From: Ecdyonurus torrentis
Taxonomy: Eukaryota; Arthropoda; Insecta; Ephemeroptera; Heptageniidae
Assembly: GCA_949318235.1 (NCBI GenBank)
Contig: OX439132.1
Coordinates: 19,479,533 to 19,543,532 of the forward strand
Length of the DNA stretch: 64,000 nucleotides
Direction: 5' to 3'
The notes under the pieces were generated by a model. It saw only the letters and a list, made by a program, of their open reading frames with translations. It was not told where the DNA came from and made no database searches. Every line of letters begins with the position of its first letter. Position 1 is the stretch's first letter. The position numbers and the translations under genes were made by a program. Below are positions 27,010 through 41,170 of the stretch, piece by piece.

Positions 27010-27732
27010 CAATAACTTAAACTAATACATTAATTGTACTATGAATGCTGGATAAAAGAAATGAATAAAGAATTTTGAAAAATAAAAAATGAAAATGCAT
27101 AAAGTAATTTATGTTATAAAAATTAAAGTGCCAATGAAAAAGTAAATCAGATTTTAATAATACAAAATATTAAATAATTTAAATTTATATATTATTTATA
27201 AAAATTAACCTTGACTAAAATAATGTGAACAATAATTTTCTAAGTAATCTCTTAGGCAATGAATATAATTTTCATCAAGAATTAAAATGATCTTTTTTCC
27301 CTCGGGTATTATAAATTATTCTAATTAAACTCATCATACAGAAATATATATTTTTACAGCAGGTAAAAAAAAAAGAACACCATAATTTTTTGTACTAAAA
27401 AATTATATAATATAAAAAAAAAACTTTAAACAGATTGTATAATAATGAACATATTATTACATTGCATTATATGGTTTTTTTTTTTTTTTTTTATTCATGA
27501 TACCTATTTTTAATTAAAATATGTATAAAATTTTCATTATAGTAATAAATATAATTTTTTTATTATAATGTAGATATTTAAAAAAAAATTTTACTATGAA
27601 ATACTTGAATATTGTATAGTAAACTGTATTTTTTAAGTTAACTATATTAAAAGCAAAATTATTTTTTTAGTAACAATATTATTATCACAATAATGAATAA
27701 CAATTTTTGTGTTATCTGATAATTTAGTTTTC

Positions 27733-27976
27733 TCAAAAAAGAGAAAAGTTTAGTCTCCTGATCTATTTGAGATATACACTTTTGAGTTATTATAAGCATC
27801 TAAAATAATGCCTTTTAGCAAATTATTAACAATAGCTATTTTAATTGAAAATAGCTGAAAATAACTGAAAACAACCGAAAACATCTTAAAATAGCTATCA
27901 TTGAATTATTTAAGCTACCTATAAGTATTTATCTCAAATAAGTTAGGATTCCTTTTTAATGCACCCTTTTTTGAGA
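27733..27976. mobile_element. palindromic element with degenerate AAAATAGCT repeats in its core
   Basis: The ends pair as CTCAAAAAAG (left) and CTTTTTTGAG (right). Further in, ATCTATTTGAGATATACACTT pairs with AAGTATTTATCTCAAATAAGT. The centre carries a run of loosely repeated 10-11-base units (GAAAATAGCT, GAAAATAACT, GAAAACAACC, GAAAACATCT). No target duplication is clear. Confidence 0.6.
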
Positions 27977-28643
27977 CTTTAAATTCTACATCTACGTCAA
28001 TTGACGTAATTTCATAAGTGTAACGATCAAAATACGTTGAGTTTTACGTAGACGTTTGTGTTTATTGTGAGAGTAGCTTCTTATCAAATCATATTCTTCT
28101 TGCTGTTTATACAGTTTCTACAAGGTTGAAGATAACAAAAAATAAGACAAAAACGTGTGATTTTTACTCATGTTTGTCTTTTTTCATTGATTTCTTGTTT
28201 GATTCTTATCTTTGTTGGTAAGTTCAAAATCTGAGATATATAAATTGGAAAATGATGTTAAATTGAGGGAAAACAAGATAAACTTTAAATTGTTGTTTTT
28301 ACCTTTTTCTCCTATTTTATTGACTTTTTAGTTTTTTCAAAAATATCAAGAATTACGTTTAAATAAACAAGATATTGATTTCATTTGTAGGAATTAATTC
28401 AGGCACTAAATTGTAAAAATAGTAAAACAATTGCCTCACAAAATCATTGATAATAACTTCATAATGGAACCATTGGTATAACCATGTGAATATAAAAATA
28501 TTTATTGCACTAATGAAATTAAACTTTAAATCTAATTTACATAATGATTTTATTATAACGACTCCATCAATTTTACTTAATTCAATAATACCTGATAAAA
28601 TCACAAGCATGTGTTCGTCGTTAAAACACATCTCTGCTGAAGC

Positions 28644-28644
<1 letters not shown>

Positions 28645-28683
<39 letters not shown>
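28645..28683. repeat. poly-T tract
   Basis: This is a run of about 39 thymines. Confidence 0.93.
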
Positions 28684-28687
<4 letters not shown>

Positions 28688-29546
28688 TGACTTGATATGT
28701 GGCTGATACCTCCTTGTCTTTCATACGTGTACATCTGATATTTTGGCTCTCTTCCAATCATCTTCACATCTCCACTTCAAATTGAAAGAGAACAAAAATT
28801 ACACCCTCATTACATTGATACTAAACTTTTAATATATCGTAACTTATCACTCAATATACGTTAAAAATATCTCTCGATTATAAGTTATATTAATTTTTTT
28901 TTCTGCTTCTGAAAATTGATATATTTTCTTTTCATCAGTATCATAGTTTTTAATTAGCATAGAAAATCATGGTATATCAGTTAAGTAGCATATTATTGGT
29001 GATTAGAGCTCAATCGATTGGAGTTATTATATTAAAAACTTGATTTTAAAGCTTCATTTTATAACAAGAAATAATGATTATAATATTAAACACTATATAA
29101 CTTGATAGTTATTTTTAATTTATTCTAGAATATAATATAAACATAGTAGAAATGAACAATTTATTTTTGTTTGAATATGCTAATCCCTTTAATTTCACAA
29201 TCAATTGAACAATGAATATTTCCACAAACAAAAGACTTTATAATATAATATATAATAAAGTTACTATAAATTTTAATAATAATCGATATTTAAAATTGGT
29301 ATCTGCTCTATAATAATATGGTTTCTGTGGGAGGATGATAATATACGTTCGTTATGACCTTATTATTTTTTTTCTTCTATACTTTTTTTTTTTTTTTTTA
29401 CAATCACCATTATTATTATAGGATCCATATGGGGTATAAAATGTGAGTTTGGTCGTAAATATGTTCTGCATGGCGTTATTGCTTCTGGACATTATTGCAG
29501 TGCAAGAGGAGTGCAGAGAAAGAGAGAGAGAGGTCGTCTTTATTAA

Positions 29547-29554
29547 GAGTGTGA

Positions 29555-29650
<96 letters not shown>
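29547..29650. repeat. (AG)n microsatellite
   Basis: This AG array of about 95 bases has one AAAG interruption. Confidence 0.95.
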
Positions 29651-29651
<1 letters not shown>

Positions 29652-29987
29652 CGTTGTCATCTTGGCCACTCTCCAGAACCATCCTTATAGTCATTAGTTC
29701 CACGCATTTCCTCCACACGGCAAAAACTAACCTCATAGCCAACTTTTCTCAAATATTTTTCTTCATTTCTTTATTTTTTTTTTTAAGAAAAAAAAAATCA
29801 TAAAATTTATACCCTTCTTTTTTATATAATATATATTTCCTAATTTTGTTTCTATTTTAATTTTGATAAATGTAGCAATATAAATTTTAGTTGTAAACAT
29901 TATAATTTTTTAATGTTTTACATATTATAAAATTGAGTGCGTGTATGTATAATCTATCATAACTTTTAATCAGAAAATAAATTTCAA

Positions 29988-29988
<1 letters not shown>

Positions 29989-30061
<73 letters not shown>

Positions 30062-30062
30062 T
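29989..30062. repeat. (TA)n array between inverted flanks
   Basis: About 72 bases of TA are bracketed by ATTTCAAG on the left and CTTGAAAT on the right, so the whole is a perfect palindrome. Confidence 0.93.
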
Positions 30063-30260
30063 TGAAATAAAACTTTTATTTTGTGATATGAGCAATCAAT
30101 AAATTTAAATATAGTTTTTAAATGTCATTATATTATATAATTGTATACTTTAGGGGTGCACTTTTCTACAGCAATTTTACTATTATTAGTGTTACATAAT
30201 GCAGCAATATTTTTTATGTTTCGATGTTGAAATACAAAAGTAAATTTTTAATTTTATAAC

Positions 30261-30588
30261 TTAAAGGAATAGACCAGAAGAAAACATAAGCATTACAAAA
30301 CACTTGATGGAACTTACATAAATAACTTTAGTTTGTCTCAAAACCCACCGTAGCAGTGATCAGAAAATTTCGATTTATGCAACCTGCACAACATTTATTA
30401 CTAACTTTTTCATGTTTCTTACGGCAGAAACACAAATAGTCACGCAAATTGCTTACTTTACAGTATTTTCACGCTCTCTCGTGGAGCTACATTAGCATCC
30501 TGGTACAAATTGTCATCAGTTTTAAAGATCCTATTTCGTGTTTATTCATTAAAAAGCGCATGTAATTTTATGTGGTCTATGGCTTTAT
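30261..30588 (+). mobile_element. TTAAAGG-ended MITE family, copy A
   Basis: It starts TTAAAGGAATAGACCAGAAG and ends CTATGGCTTTA. Internal landmarks shared with the other three copies are ACTTGATGG, GTTTGTCTCAAAACCCA, GCAGTGATCAGAAA, TTTATGCAACC, TTTTCACGCTCT and TTTATTCATTAAAAAG. The two ends are weak inverted repeats (TTAAAGGMATASACC). There is no reading frame. All four copies in this window face the same way. Confidence 0.85.
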
Positions 30589-30589
30589 T

Positions 30590-32362
<1,773 letters not shown>

Positions 32363-32479
32363 CTCACGGCATCATATAAAGCATAGATACATTACTGCAT
32401 GCAATAAACCCGATGATCTCTAGAATTTATTATAAATACTTCTACTATACCGTAAGTGTACTAAAATATGATTATATAA

Positions 32480-33330
32480 TTATGATTAATAAATAGTCTA
32501 AAAATAGTCTTTAAAAGTATTAAAATAGTCGGAAAATAGTCTTTGAAATTTATATAGCTCATTAGTGACTTTATTTATTATATTAGTATAACATGTCTGA
32601 ATTTATCTGTTTTCTTGTGCCTCAAAAAAAAAAAAAAAAAAAAAAAAAAAGTATGTTCTATAGAGTCTAAAAAAATTACATCGGTCTAAAATTACATTGT
32701 CTAAAAAAAAAATAATAATAAAAAAAAAAAAACTTCAGAGACCACTAAAAACATGCTTTTTTTTAGGGCGAATTATAAACACAAAATAAAGAAGATTTGG
32801 TACCTAAAAATTTAATTATGTCAAACACGTGAAACACGATGAAATATATAAGTTATTTCACTTTAAAGATAACATGTAAATGTGTAAATTCAAGTTTGAG
32901 TGGCAAATTGTAGTCATATAAGAAACTTTTTAAAATTAAAATTAAATTAAAACTTTTTTTGGAACAAAAAAAAATTTAAAATTACTCGATTTTATTTGAA
33001 AATTATAGTGTTCCAACAAAACATGTTGGAAATAAATCATGTAAAAAAAAATTACTGTGAAAATATAGTTCACTTTTAGCGATTTCCGGTTCAAGTCTGT
33101 CACGTTCTAAGTTAATTTTTGTCAGAAATAGCGAAAAACATCGAAAAAAGGCAAAATAGTCTGAAAAGTCTGGAAAGTCCAAAATAGTCTCGGAGACTAA
33201 AATAGTCGCTAAATAGTCTTTTTTTAATTTTGTTCATAGGCTTGAAATCGTGTGATTCGTGGACATTTTTAGTAAAAAAAAAACCAATAGTCTCAATATT
33301 GACAATAGTCTAAAGACTATTTTTCCGCTC
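32480..33330. repeat. clusters of degenerate AAAATAGTC repeats
   Basis: Two clusters of the nonamer AAAATAGTC and near variants (GGAAAATAGTC, AAAAAGTCTGG, CTAAAATAGTCGC) lie at about 32490-32545 and 33140-33325. The outer ends pair (AAAAATAGTCTTTA and TAAAGACTATTTTT). They may be the two ends of one element of about 840 bases. A poly-A run lies at 32626-32650. I see no reading frame. Confidence 0.5.
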
Positions 33331-34521
33331 TCTAGTTATGAATAACTCAAACGCATTGGGACGCCGAGAAGCGAAATACCTGTTCTAACATAAATAAAAC
33401 TTTTTTTTTTTAAGCCTACTTCTCTTTAATTTATTCAAATTATTATTATAGTGATCATCTGATTATAATTTCTTTACTTTTTACTGAAAGAGCCAGAAAA
33501 AAACAAAATACATTTCTTTACATATCATTTTACTTATGCTTTCGATATTTGGTTTTCCAATATTGATCATATATATAGGAATGATTTGAACGCGTTGTGA
33601 GATTTGAAAAAGCGCGTAATGCGTTGTATACTCCGGACAAAAATTTGCATGTCAGCATCTCATTCTAATTTCAACACGTTTGGTTGATTTTAAACGTGTC
33701 GGAAGCGAATTTGCGTCTGAAAACAAACATATAAATTTCATTTCTAAATTAATATTAATATGAAATAAATTCAAATATTTATTTGATAGCTTATAAGTTA
33801 CAAATAATTTCTATCGTAAGCTTGTTAATAATGTTAACAAAATATCTATATAAAATGAAAAGCAGTAAAATAGAGTAAAATATTTTCAAGTATATACATG
33901 TCTTCCTATATAAACTTAAGTTCTTTATCACTCTTTCTGCCATCTTTTTTTTTTCCTAAAAGCTTTACAAGACGAAAATTGAACAAAGAACATCTTTGCA
34001 TTTTAATTTAGAGTTCCTTACGTCGTTTCTTGTAAGGAAAAAGTGTTTAGTTTCATTTCACAAAACAAATTTATTAAGTTAAAATTTCAACTTGATGTTC
34101 TGTTTTGAACATGTTCCTACATGCATTCGTTTCTTCTCATGACAAAGTTAATTAATGTATTATATAAGAAGATGTTCCCTGTGAGAGTCAACTCTTTCTC
34201 GTATAATAAAGTACAAATAAACAAAAATAACTTGCTTATCAACACCTCTTTACCGTGCTTTTTTTTCCTTACGTAAGAATATATTATATATAAGATGATA
34301 GTTTTGATTTTAATTAATTTTTTTTTATTGAAATTCAAACATTTTTATTTTGTTATGTTCTGCTATAAACAGTTGTTGTAGTTATGTAAGGTTAAATACA
34401 ATGATTGATGTTTTTTCAATTACAATGGAATGAAGAAATAGGAAGCTATATGTCATATATCACGTTCTACGTGACATTTCTTTTGCGCGAGTTTAATTTT
34501 TTTATTCTTCCCCCTCCCCTA

Positions 34522-34983
34522 CAATGAGGAAGGTGAATTCTTTTTAACCCCTACTTTTTATGACATTTTTGAAACGACCGTTAAAAAATTTTGAGGCGTT
34601 ATTTTTTCTTAGAACGATTGGAGCATGGAAAGTATTTTTAATTAATTTTTGAAAATCGGCCTAAAAAGCTTGTGACGTCATCAATCGGGCATTTACTTCG
34701 GAAAGTATTGACCGTAGAAGATGCAGTAGCCAGTTTTTTGAAATCCTGAGGACGAGCTGGTTACTGGTTAAACTGGTTACTGAACCTCAAACGATAAGTA
34801 TTTGCCGAGAAAAAAGTGGACTGATGACGTCACAGGCTTTCTAGGTCGATTTTCAAAAATTATTTAAAAATACTTCGCATGCTCCAATCGTCCTAAGAAA
34901 AAATATCGCCTCAAAATTTTTTAAAGCTCTTTCCAAAAATATCATAAACTCAACAAAAAAATTTCAATTCCCATTCCTCATTG
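34522..34983. mobile_element. palindromic MITE with long arms, about 460 bp
   Basis: The ends are CAATGAGGAA and its inverted copy TTCCTCATTG. The arms stay paired for about 165 bases through TAAAAAATTTTGAGGCG, TTTTTTCTTAG, CGATTGGAGCATG, AGTATTTTTAA and TTTTTGAAAATCG to TGACGTCATCA. The loop is about 140 bases. TGACGTCA occurs in each arm (34673 and 34825). No reading frame was found. Confidence 0.85.
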
Positions 34984-36330
34984 GTATATATTTATAAATG
35001 TTAATAACTTCCCAATTTTAACAAGAAATTTTTTTATGTTCTATCATTCATAATTCTCTTGACATTACATAATTTGTAATGTAAGCCACATTAAAGTTAT
35101 AAATTCATCATGCACCAAACATAGCATAATCCCATTAACATAAAATAATAAATAATTTTACATGTAAAACTCATTAATGCATTTTTTATTCTTTAGCTGC
35201 AACTCATTTATGTAAGAATTATTCATTAGGAAAAACCTTACAAAATAGTATTCTTTTGAATCATTATGTTAGTATTTTACATAAATCTAATAATAATTTA
35301 ATGTTGAATAACTTAAAAGTTATAAAGGATATGCTTGGAGCTTAAATATGTACAACATGAAATCAGATTAACATTAAAGTTTGTTACTTTATAAATGTAT
35401 GAAAAAGTAAATAAAAATTACAATACTTTAGTATTATTTTTATTGTTTATATATAGTTAACATTTATTTAAATAAATTTTAATATGTAAACATCCGAGAT
35501 TTAAATTAATTGTAGCTAGAAGATCGGTTTGACACTTAATTTGTAAAATAAATCTACTTTGTAAGAAGCTGTGTTAATGAGTTTGTATTTTAGAATTTTA
35601 CTCTTTAGCATATTTAAAGCAAGTCGTTTTATTTGTCATGTGAACGAGTCGCGACAATAATTGATGCTGCATTCAAGCAGATTGCATTTGTGAAACATAG
35701 AGAAAAGAGGAAACAGTTTTCAAAAACATACACATTTCAATTATTTAAGAAATGTTCAAGAATATTTATGTAGATGTAGACTCTGTTTTATGTTTTACTT
35801 TAACTTTTATTATGTTTTCAATTGTTAATTTTTACTAATGTAAGTAAATTTACAAATAAATAAGTTCAATTTCAAAAATAAATAGTATGGCTTAAAGCCA
35901 GGGTAAACACTTGAGATGAAAGTGCATTTTATTCCATAATATAGTAGGGTGGGTCGACCCAAGTTGAGTGATGGTCATTCGACCTACCCGCGGTCCTCCG
36001 TGCGCCGTATATCGCGTAAAAACTAAATACCGCGTGACGTCACCCGTGACCAACTTGATGCTGTGTCATAGGCGTTTTGCTGTAAATAGAGGGTTGCGAG
36101 AATTGCTGCCGTATTTTTGTTTTTGAATGCAGCGCTTTCAAATTTTGTATTTAAAGTTAAAAAGAACCAACGTAAATGAATCAAGTCATCGTTTGTCGGT
36201 ATTGTAAGTGGATCGCGAGCCGTGGCGGTGCAAACAGGTGAGATGTGCGCGAGTACAGGTGTTGTCGGGACAAGCAAGGCAAAAAATAGAGTTATCCGAT
36301 TTCAGCCATCAAGGTGTCAATTTATAGGTA

Positions 36331-37010
36331 ACTTGACGTGCCAAAGACAATGACGGTAATTAAAAATTTGCATCTTCAACCCTTATCGAGATTAGGGGTA
36401 GTTCACCCCCAAAATTAAAGGTCTCGTATCTGAGTGCAACAAAGACTCTTACCTAAGTAATTTGCCGTGCCTAAGACAATGGTAGTAATTAAAAATTTGC
36501 ATCTTCAACCCTTATCAAGATTAGGGGTAGTTCACCCTCGCAATTAAAGTTCTCGTATCTGAGTGCAACAAAGACTCTTACCTGGGTAATTTGCCGTGCC
36601 TAAGACAATGGTAATAATTAAAAATGTTTGATTTCAACCCTTATTGAGATTAGGGGTAGTTCACCCCCAAAATTAAATTTTTCGTATGTGAGTGCAACCA
36701 AGACTCTTACCTGGGTAACTTGACGTGCCAAAGACAAAGGGGGTAATTAAAAATTTACATCTTCAACCCTTATTGAGATTAGGGGTAGTTCACCCCCAAA
36801 ATTAAATTTTTCGTATGTGAGTGCAACAAAGACTCTTACCTGGGTAATGTGCCATGCCTAAGACAATGGTAATAATTAAAAGTGTTTGATTTCAACCCTT
36901 ATTGAGATTAGGGGTAGTTCACCCCCGAAATTAAAGTTCTCGTATCTGAGTGCAACAAAGACTCTTACCTGGGTAATTTGCCGTGCCTAAGACAATGGTG
37001 ATAATTACGG
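36331..37010. repeat. 129-bp tandem repeat array, left arm
   Basis: There are five full units and one partial. Each unit holds TTGCCGTGCCTAAGACAATG, CAACCCTTAT, GATTAGGGGTAGTTCACCC and GAGTGCAACAAAGACTCTTA. The spacing is exactly 129 bases throughout, and units differ by a few substitutions, suggesting recent expansion or gene conversion. Confidence 0.92.
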
Positions 37011-37065
37011 TGCGCACTACCTTAGGAGGAGCCAAAAGTGCCGTGCGGCCGCGCGGCCACCGCAC

Positions 37066-37465
37066 CTCAGGTCTAGTCTGTGCACGACCTTGCCTTGGTT
37101 GTATTGTGTGCACCACCTTCCCAACTTGCATCGCGCGGCCGCCGGTCTAGTGTATGTAACATCTTGCCTCAGGTCTTATACTGTGTGCACCACCTTCCCA
37201 ACTTGCCTCAGGTATACTGTGTGTACCACCTAGCATCAAGTCTACGGTGGGCACCACCTTGCATCTGGTCTGAGGTGTGCACCACCTAGGATCAAGTCTA
37301 CGGTGTCCATTGCCTTGCATCTGGTCTACGGTGTGCACCACCTTGAATCACCCTTACACACCGTAAGCTTAATGTAAGGTGGTGCGCACAGTAAATTTGA
37401 TGCAAGGTGGTACACACAGGGGACCTGAAGCAAGTTGGGAAAGTTGGTGCAAACACTAGACATAA
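37066..37465. repeat. GC-rich minisatellite core of the foldback element
   Basis: Units of about 29-31 bases, such as GTGTGCACCACCTTGCATC plus GGTCTACG, are repeated with variation (CACCACCTTCCCAACTTGC, CACCACCTAGGATCAAG). They invert near 37355-37370 around TAAGCTTAATGTAAGG. This is the most GC-rich part of the window. Confidence 0.85.
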
Positions 37466-37511
37466 GGTGCAGCGGCCGCGCGACCGCACGGCACTTTTGG
37501 CTCCTCCTAAG

Positions 37512-38210
37512 GTAGTGCGCACCGTAATTATCACCATTGTCTTAGGCACGGCAAATTACCCAGGTAAGAGTCTTTGTTGCACTCAGATACGAGAACTTTA
37601 ATTGCGAGGGTGAACTACCCCTAATCTTGATAAGGGTTGAAGATGCAAATTTTTAATTACCACCATTGTCTTAGGCATGGCACATTACCCAGGTAAGAGT
37701 CTTTGTTGCACTCAGATACGAGAACTTTAATTTCGGGGGTGAACTACCCCTAATCTCAATAAGGGTTGAAATCAAACATTTTTAATTATTACCATTGTCT
37801 TAGGCATGGCACATTACCCAGGTAAGAGTCTTTGTTGCACTCACATACGAAAAATTTAATTTTGGGGGTGAACTACCCCTAATCTCAATAAGGGTTGAAA
37901 TCAAACATTTTTAATTATTACCATTGTCTTAGGCACGGCAAATTACCCAGGTAAGAGTCTTTGTTGCACTCAGATACGAGAACTTTAATTGCGAGGGTGA
38001 ACTACCCCTAATCTTGATAAGGGTTGAAGATGCAAATTTTTAATTACCACCATTGTCTTAGGCACGGCAAATTACTTAGGTAAGAGTCTTTGTTGCACTC
38101 AGATACGAGACCTTTAATTTTGGGGGTGCACTACCCCTAATCTCGATAAGGGTTGAAGATGCAAATTTTTAATTACCGTCATTGTCTTTGGCACGTCAAG
38201 TTACCTATAA
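37512..38210. repeat. 129-bp tandem repeat array, right arm (inverted)
   Basis: This is the mirror of the left array: CATTGTCTTAGGCACGGCAA recurs about every 129 bases. The order of unit variants is not a perfect mirror of the left arm, so the arms may have exchanged units. Confidence 0.9.
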
Positions 38211-38752
38211 ATTGACACCTTGATGGCTGAAATCGGATAACTCTATTTTTTGCCTTGCTTGTCCCGACAACACCTGTACTCGCGCACATCTCACCTGTTT
38301 GCACCGCCACGGCTCGCGATCCACTTACAATACCGACAAACGATGACCTGATTCATTTACGTTGGTTCTTTTTAACTTTAAATACAAAATTTGAAAGCGC
38401 TGCATTCAAAAACAAAAATACGGCAGCAATTCTCGCAACCCTCTATTTACAGCAAAACGCCTATGGCACAGCATCAAGTTGGTCACGGGTGACGTCACGC
38501 GGTTTTTAGTTTTTACGCGATATACGGCGCACGGAGGACCGCGGGTAGGTCGAATGACCATCACTCAACTTGGGTCGACCCACCCTACTATATTATGGAA
38601 TAAAATGCACTTTCATCTCAAGTGTTTACCCTGGCTTTAAATTTCCGAACCAAGAGAGCGCCTGCAAATATTTTTTTATGCAACCCGCATGGTAGATGTA
38701 ACCAACTGGTTGCATATACGGTAGGATACTTCCCTTTTAAAACTATATGAAC

Positions 38753-38916
38753 TACAGTCCGTGCCACGTAAGGATGCGACCAATAAGAGAACACATAAAA
38801 ACTCTCCATTTAGTTAACATTACCCCACCTCCTAGTGACCTTGAAAGCTAGAGCATCTATTGGCTGCCCTGGGGGAATCGATAAATCGCCCACATCCTTA
38901 CGTGATTTCAAGTGTA
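38753..38916. mobile_element. TA-flanked MITE, copy 2 of the 17589 family
   Basis: The left end reads CAGTCCGTGCCACGTAAGGATG. The right end is CATCCTTACGTG followed by a diverged tail to TGTA. Its internal sequence is the reverse complement of the outer parts of the 17589 element (CATTTAGTTAACATTACCCC, TCTATTGGCTG). It lacks the 430-bp nested insert and so represents the unoccupied state. It lies 113 bases beyond the foldback element. Confidence 0.85.
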
Positions 38917-39060
38917 CACGTATGCCAAAACAACGTTTTTCCCGCCAAAAGCTGCATCCGTGGTACTAAACCAATCAGAGAGCGTGTTATAAACCTACTA
39001 GCCAATCACAGTTGACTTTACATATTTAATTACACTGCATCCTCTCGAAGTAGTTTTGGG
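38917..39060. other. GC-richer segment with two CCAAT boxes
   Basis: CCAATCAGAG at 38971 and CCAATCACAG at 39002 lie in a mildly GC-rich stretch directly after the MITE. It could be another decayed element end or a promoter-like segment. No TATA-box/start pair is evident. Confidence 0.3.
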
Positions 39061-40686
39061 AGAACTTTAGATAATACCTAAATTAACCAGATTTTTTTTA
39101 ATATATTATATTTTTCACGTAATGGGATTCTTTTCATTATCATCTAAGCTAATCAGTTAATTTAACTTAAAATTTCTAATTTTACCATTTTAAAGATTAG
39201 ATTTAATTATTTTTCCAACAGCTGTATTATTTTTTTGTTACATTAGTTAAAAATTTAAGTATAAATCATATCTTTAATGGAAAGCAAAAAAGCTTTTCTC
39301 TGATTTTGACATTTTATTTCTATGTAAGTATACTTGAAATTTGTGCCTCTGTACCCTCTAACTCTCTCTGTATATATTCTTTGTATGTGTGTGTGTGTTT
39401 TGTTGAGAAATGTGCGAGGGCACTAAATCTTACTTTACTTAGAGTACGCCTTGCAATTTCCAGTTATTTATTGCGTCCTACAGACAATGCACAATAGAAA
39501 CCAACATTAACATTTATCAATTATACACGCTCAAAGAAGTAATAAAAAAAATATGCATTAGAGGTTTGCTGTAATTGTTAGTTTGATTTATTATTTTTTT
39601 TTTCTTCTTCTTCTATCATTCATTCTACATCTTCATATCAAACGTACATATCAATTTTGTGAAAATTTATAACAAAAAAATAATCTTCAATGAGACAGAA
39701 ATATTGAATTCAAAGTTCAAAGAATCTCATGTTAAAGAAATATATTTGATATTAGTTTTCTTGTATATATCTGAAATACTGACACACACACACACACAAA
39801 ATATATCAAAAGTTTAATAATGTATGATGGAAAGAAAAAAAAAATAATAAAAAGAACAAGATAACGTAAAATTGAAATGTAATTGGTTTAAAAATCGATT
39901 TTATATTTTATTTTCTATAAAATGATTTCAATAACATTTTTAAATTACAAAATATTATATAATATCAAAAATGAGATTTTCTATGGTATAAATTCAATCA
40001 TTTTTATAGTGTTGTAAAATAAAATTGTAAAAGAAATGTTCAATTTTGGCGTAAATATTTTTTTAGATTGAAATTTTGGTTTTATATTTTAAGCTTATTA
40101 ACAGAGTAACCGTTTTAACTTCCTTTTGATTCAATACAAAAGAGCTATTTTTTCTTAATTTCACTCCGAATATTTTCATATTTTAAATATAAAAAGGAAG
40201 CAAAAGAAAGATAACATTTTTTAATATATAGAAAATTTAGACTTTACTTTGATTGATAAATACATATTTAAACTTCTACTACTTTTTTTTTAAGTTTCTA
40301 GTCAATGTATATTATAGCTCGAATGATTAAATATTACTATAAATTTTACAGTTTAACTGTAAATAAAATATTAAAAAGAGTAAGTTAACAGTAAAAGAAA
40401 AAAATATCTTATAATTTTTTTTTTCATACCATGTTTTAAATCTATAGAAATTCAAGCTTTTCATGCGGCAGATAGAACTACTGCAGTCGTAGAAAATGTT
40501 TTTCTGACCTTTTTTTTTTCTTCTCATTCTTTCTCTTTTTGGAATCGTGAGAAATGGTTGTAATGGAGCCAGCAGGCAGAAATAAAATAGTAGATATTCC
40601 AACATGACACATGCAATTTGTTTCACACAGATTTCGAAGTAACTGATCAAACACGTCAGGTGTGAACTGAATAGTTAAATACACTG

Positions 40687-40689
<3 letters not shown>

Positions 40690-40731
<42 letters not shown>
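40690..40731. repeat. (CT)n microsatellite
   Basis: This is a pure CT array of about 42 bases. Confidence 0.93.
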
Positions 40732-40735
<4 letters not shown>

Positions 40736-41083
40736 CCTTACGTAAGATACTCTATGAGAGTGAAAAGGAGAAAGAAAAAAGGAGTGGCGATTTCATTTTG
40801 ATGATATAATCTTACTCTAAAGATAAGATACGTTTTTACAATATACATAAGTAGAAACTACTTATTTCTAAAGGATATAGACTTATCAAAAGAATTCAAT
40901 ATATGAAAGTGTTCTACTTAGCTTTGAAGTTATATTACGTTGCGTTCTGTAAGATAAGATGAAAGTCTGTAATGGTGATCACCAGATTAAGGTTGCATTG
41001 TAATTGAATGCAATGTAAAACATGCTACAACAAAAATTATCATGTAAAAGTCTGAAGTATTTAAATTTAGAAATATTGGGTTT

Positions 41084-41114
41084 TACAAGAGGGAGGGAGG
41101 GAGAGGGAGAGGGA

Positions 41115-41168
<54 letters not shown>
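41084..41168. repeat. (GGGA)n-(GA)n compound array
   Basis: GGGAGGGAGGGAGAGGGAGA passes into pure GA. Confidence 0.93.

Positions 41169-41170
<2 letters not shown>

Larger units (their letters stand above)
22735..27730. other. AT-rich stretch with many microsatellites
   Basis: No gene was recognised. The region is dominated by poly-T at 23697-23736, TA arrays, and paired AG and CT arrays near 25.2 and 25.5 kb. Confidence 0.5.
27980..30260. other. AT-rich stretch with homopolymer and AG/TA arrays
   Basis: No gene was recognised. The poly-T at 28645 and the arrays at 29547 and 29989 are listed separately. Confidence 0.5.
35892..38640. mobile_element. 2.75-kb foldback-type element with 129-bp tandem repeats
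   Basis: The whole element is one giant near-perfect inverted repeat. It starts TTAAAGCCAGGGTAAACACT and ends with the exact inverted sequence GTTTACCCTGGCTTTAA, so TTAA lies at both ends as a likely target duplication. Each arm has an outer unique part of about 440 bases, then a tandem array with exact 129-base spacing (starts at 36331, 36460, 36589, 36718, 36847, 36976; mirrored on the right). The centre (about 37010-37515) is GC-rich and bounded by mirrored GCGGCCGC-containing segments. No transposase is present. The 84-codon frame seen in both arms simply mirrors itself. Similar architecture is known for Foldback-type elements; a TTAA-specific enzyme is inferred. Confidence 0.92.

Noticed and set aside
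36023..36277. 84-codon frame found in both arms of the foldback element
   Set aside because: The near-identical frame at 38255-38509 is the mirror image produced by the inverted repeat, so its conservation says nothing about coding. No start context or domain supports it.
37080..37601. Cys/His-rich short frames in the foldback core
   Set aside because: They arise from the GC-rich units of about 30 bp on both strands at once, as expected for a minisatellite.
36331..38210. CRISPR-like regular repeats
   Set aside because: Spacing is a regular 129 bases but the units are contiguous tandem copies with no unique spacers, inside a eukaryotic foldback element.
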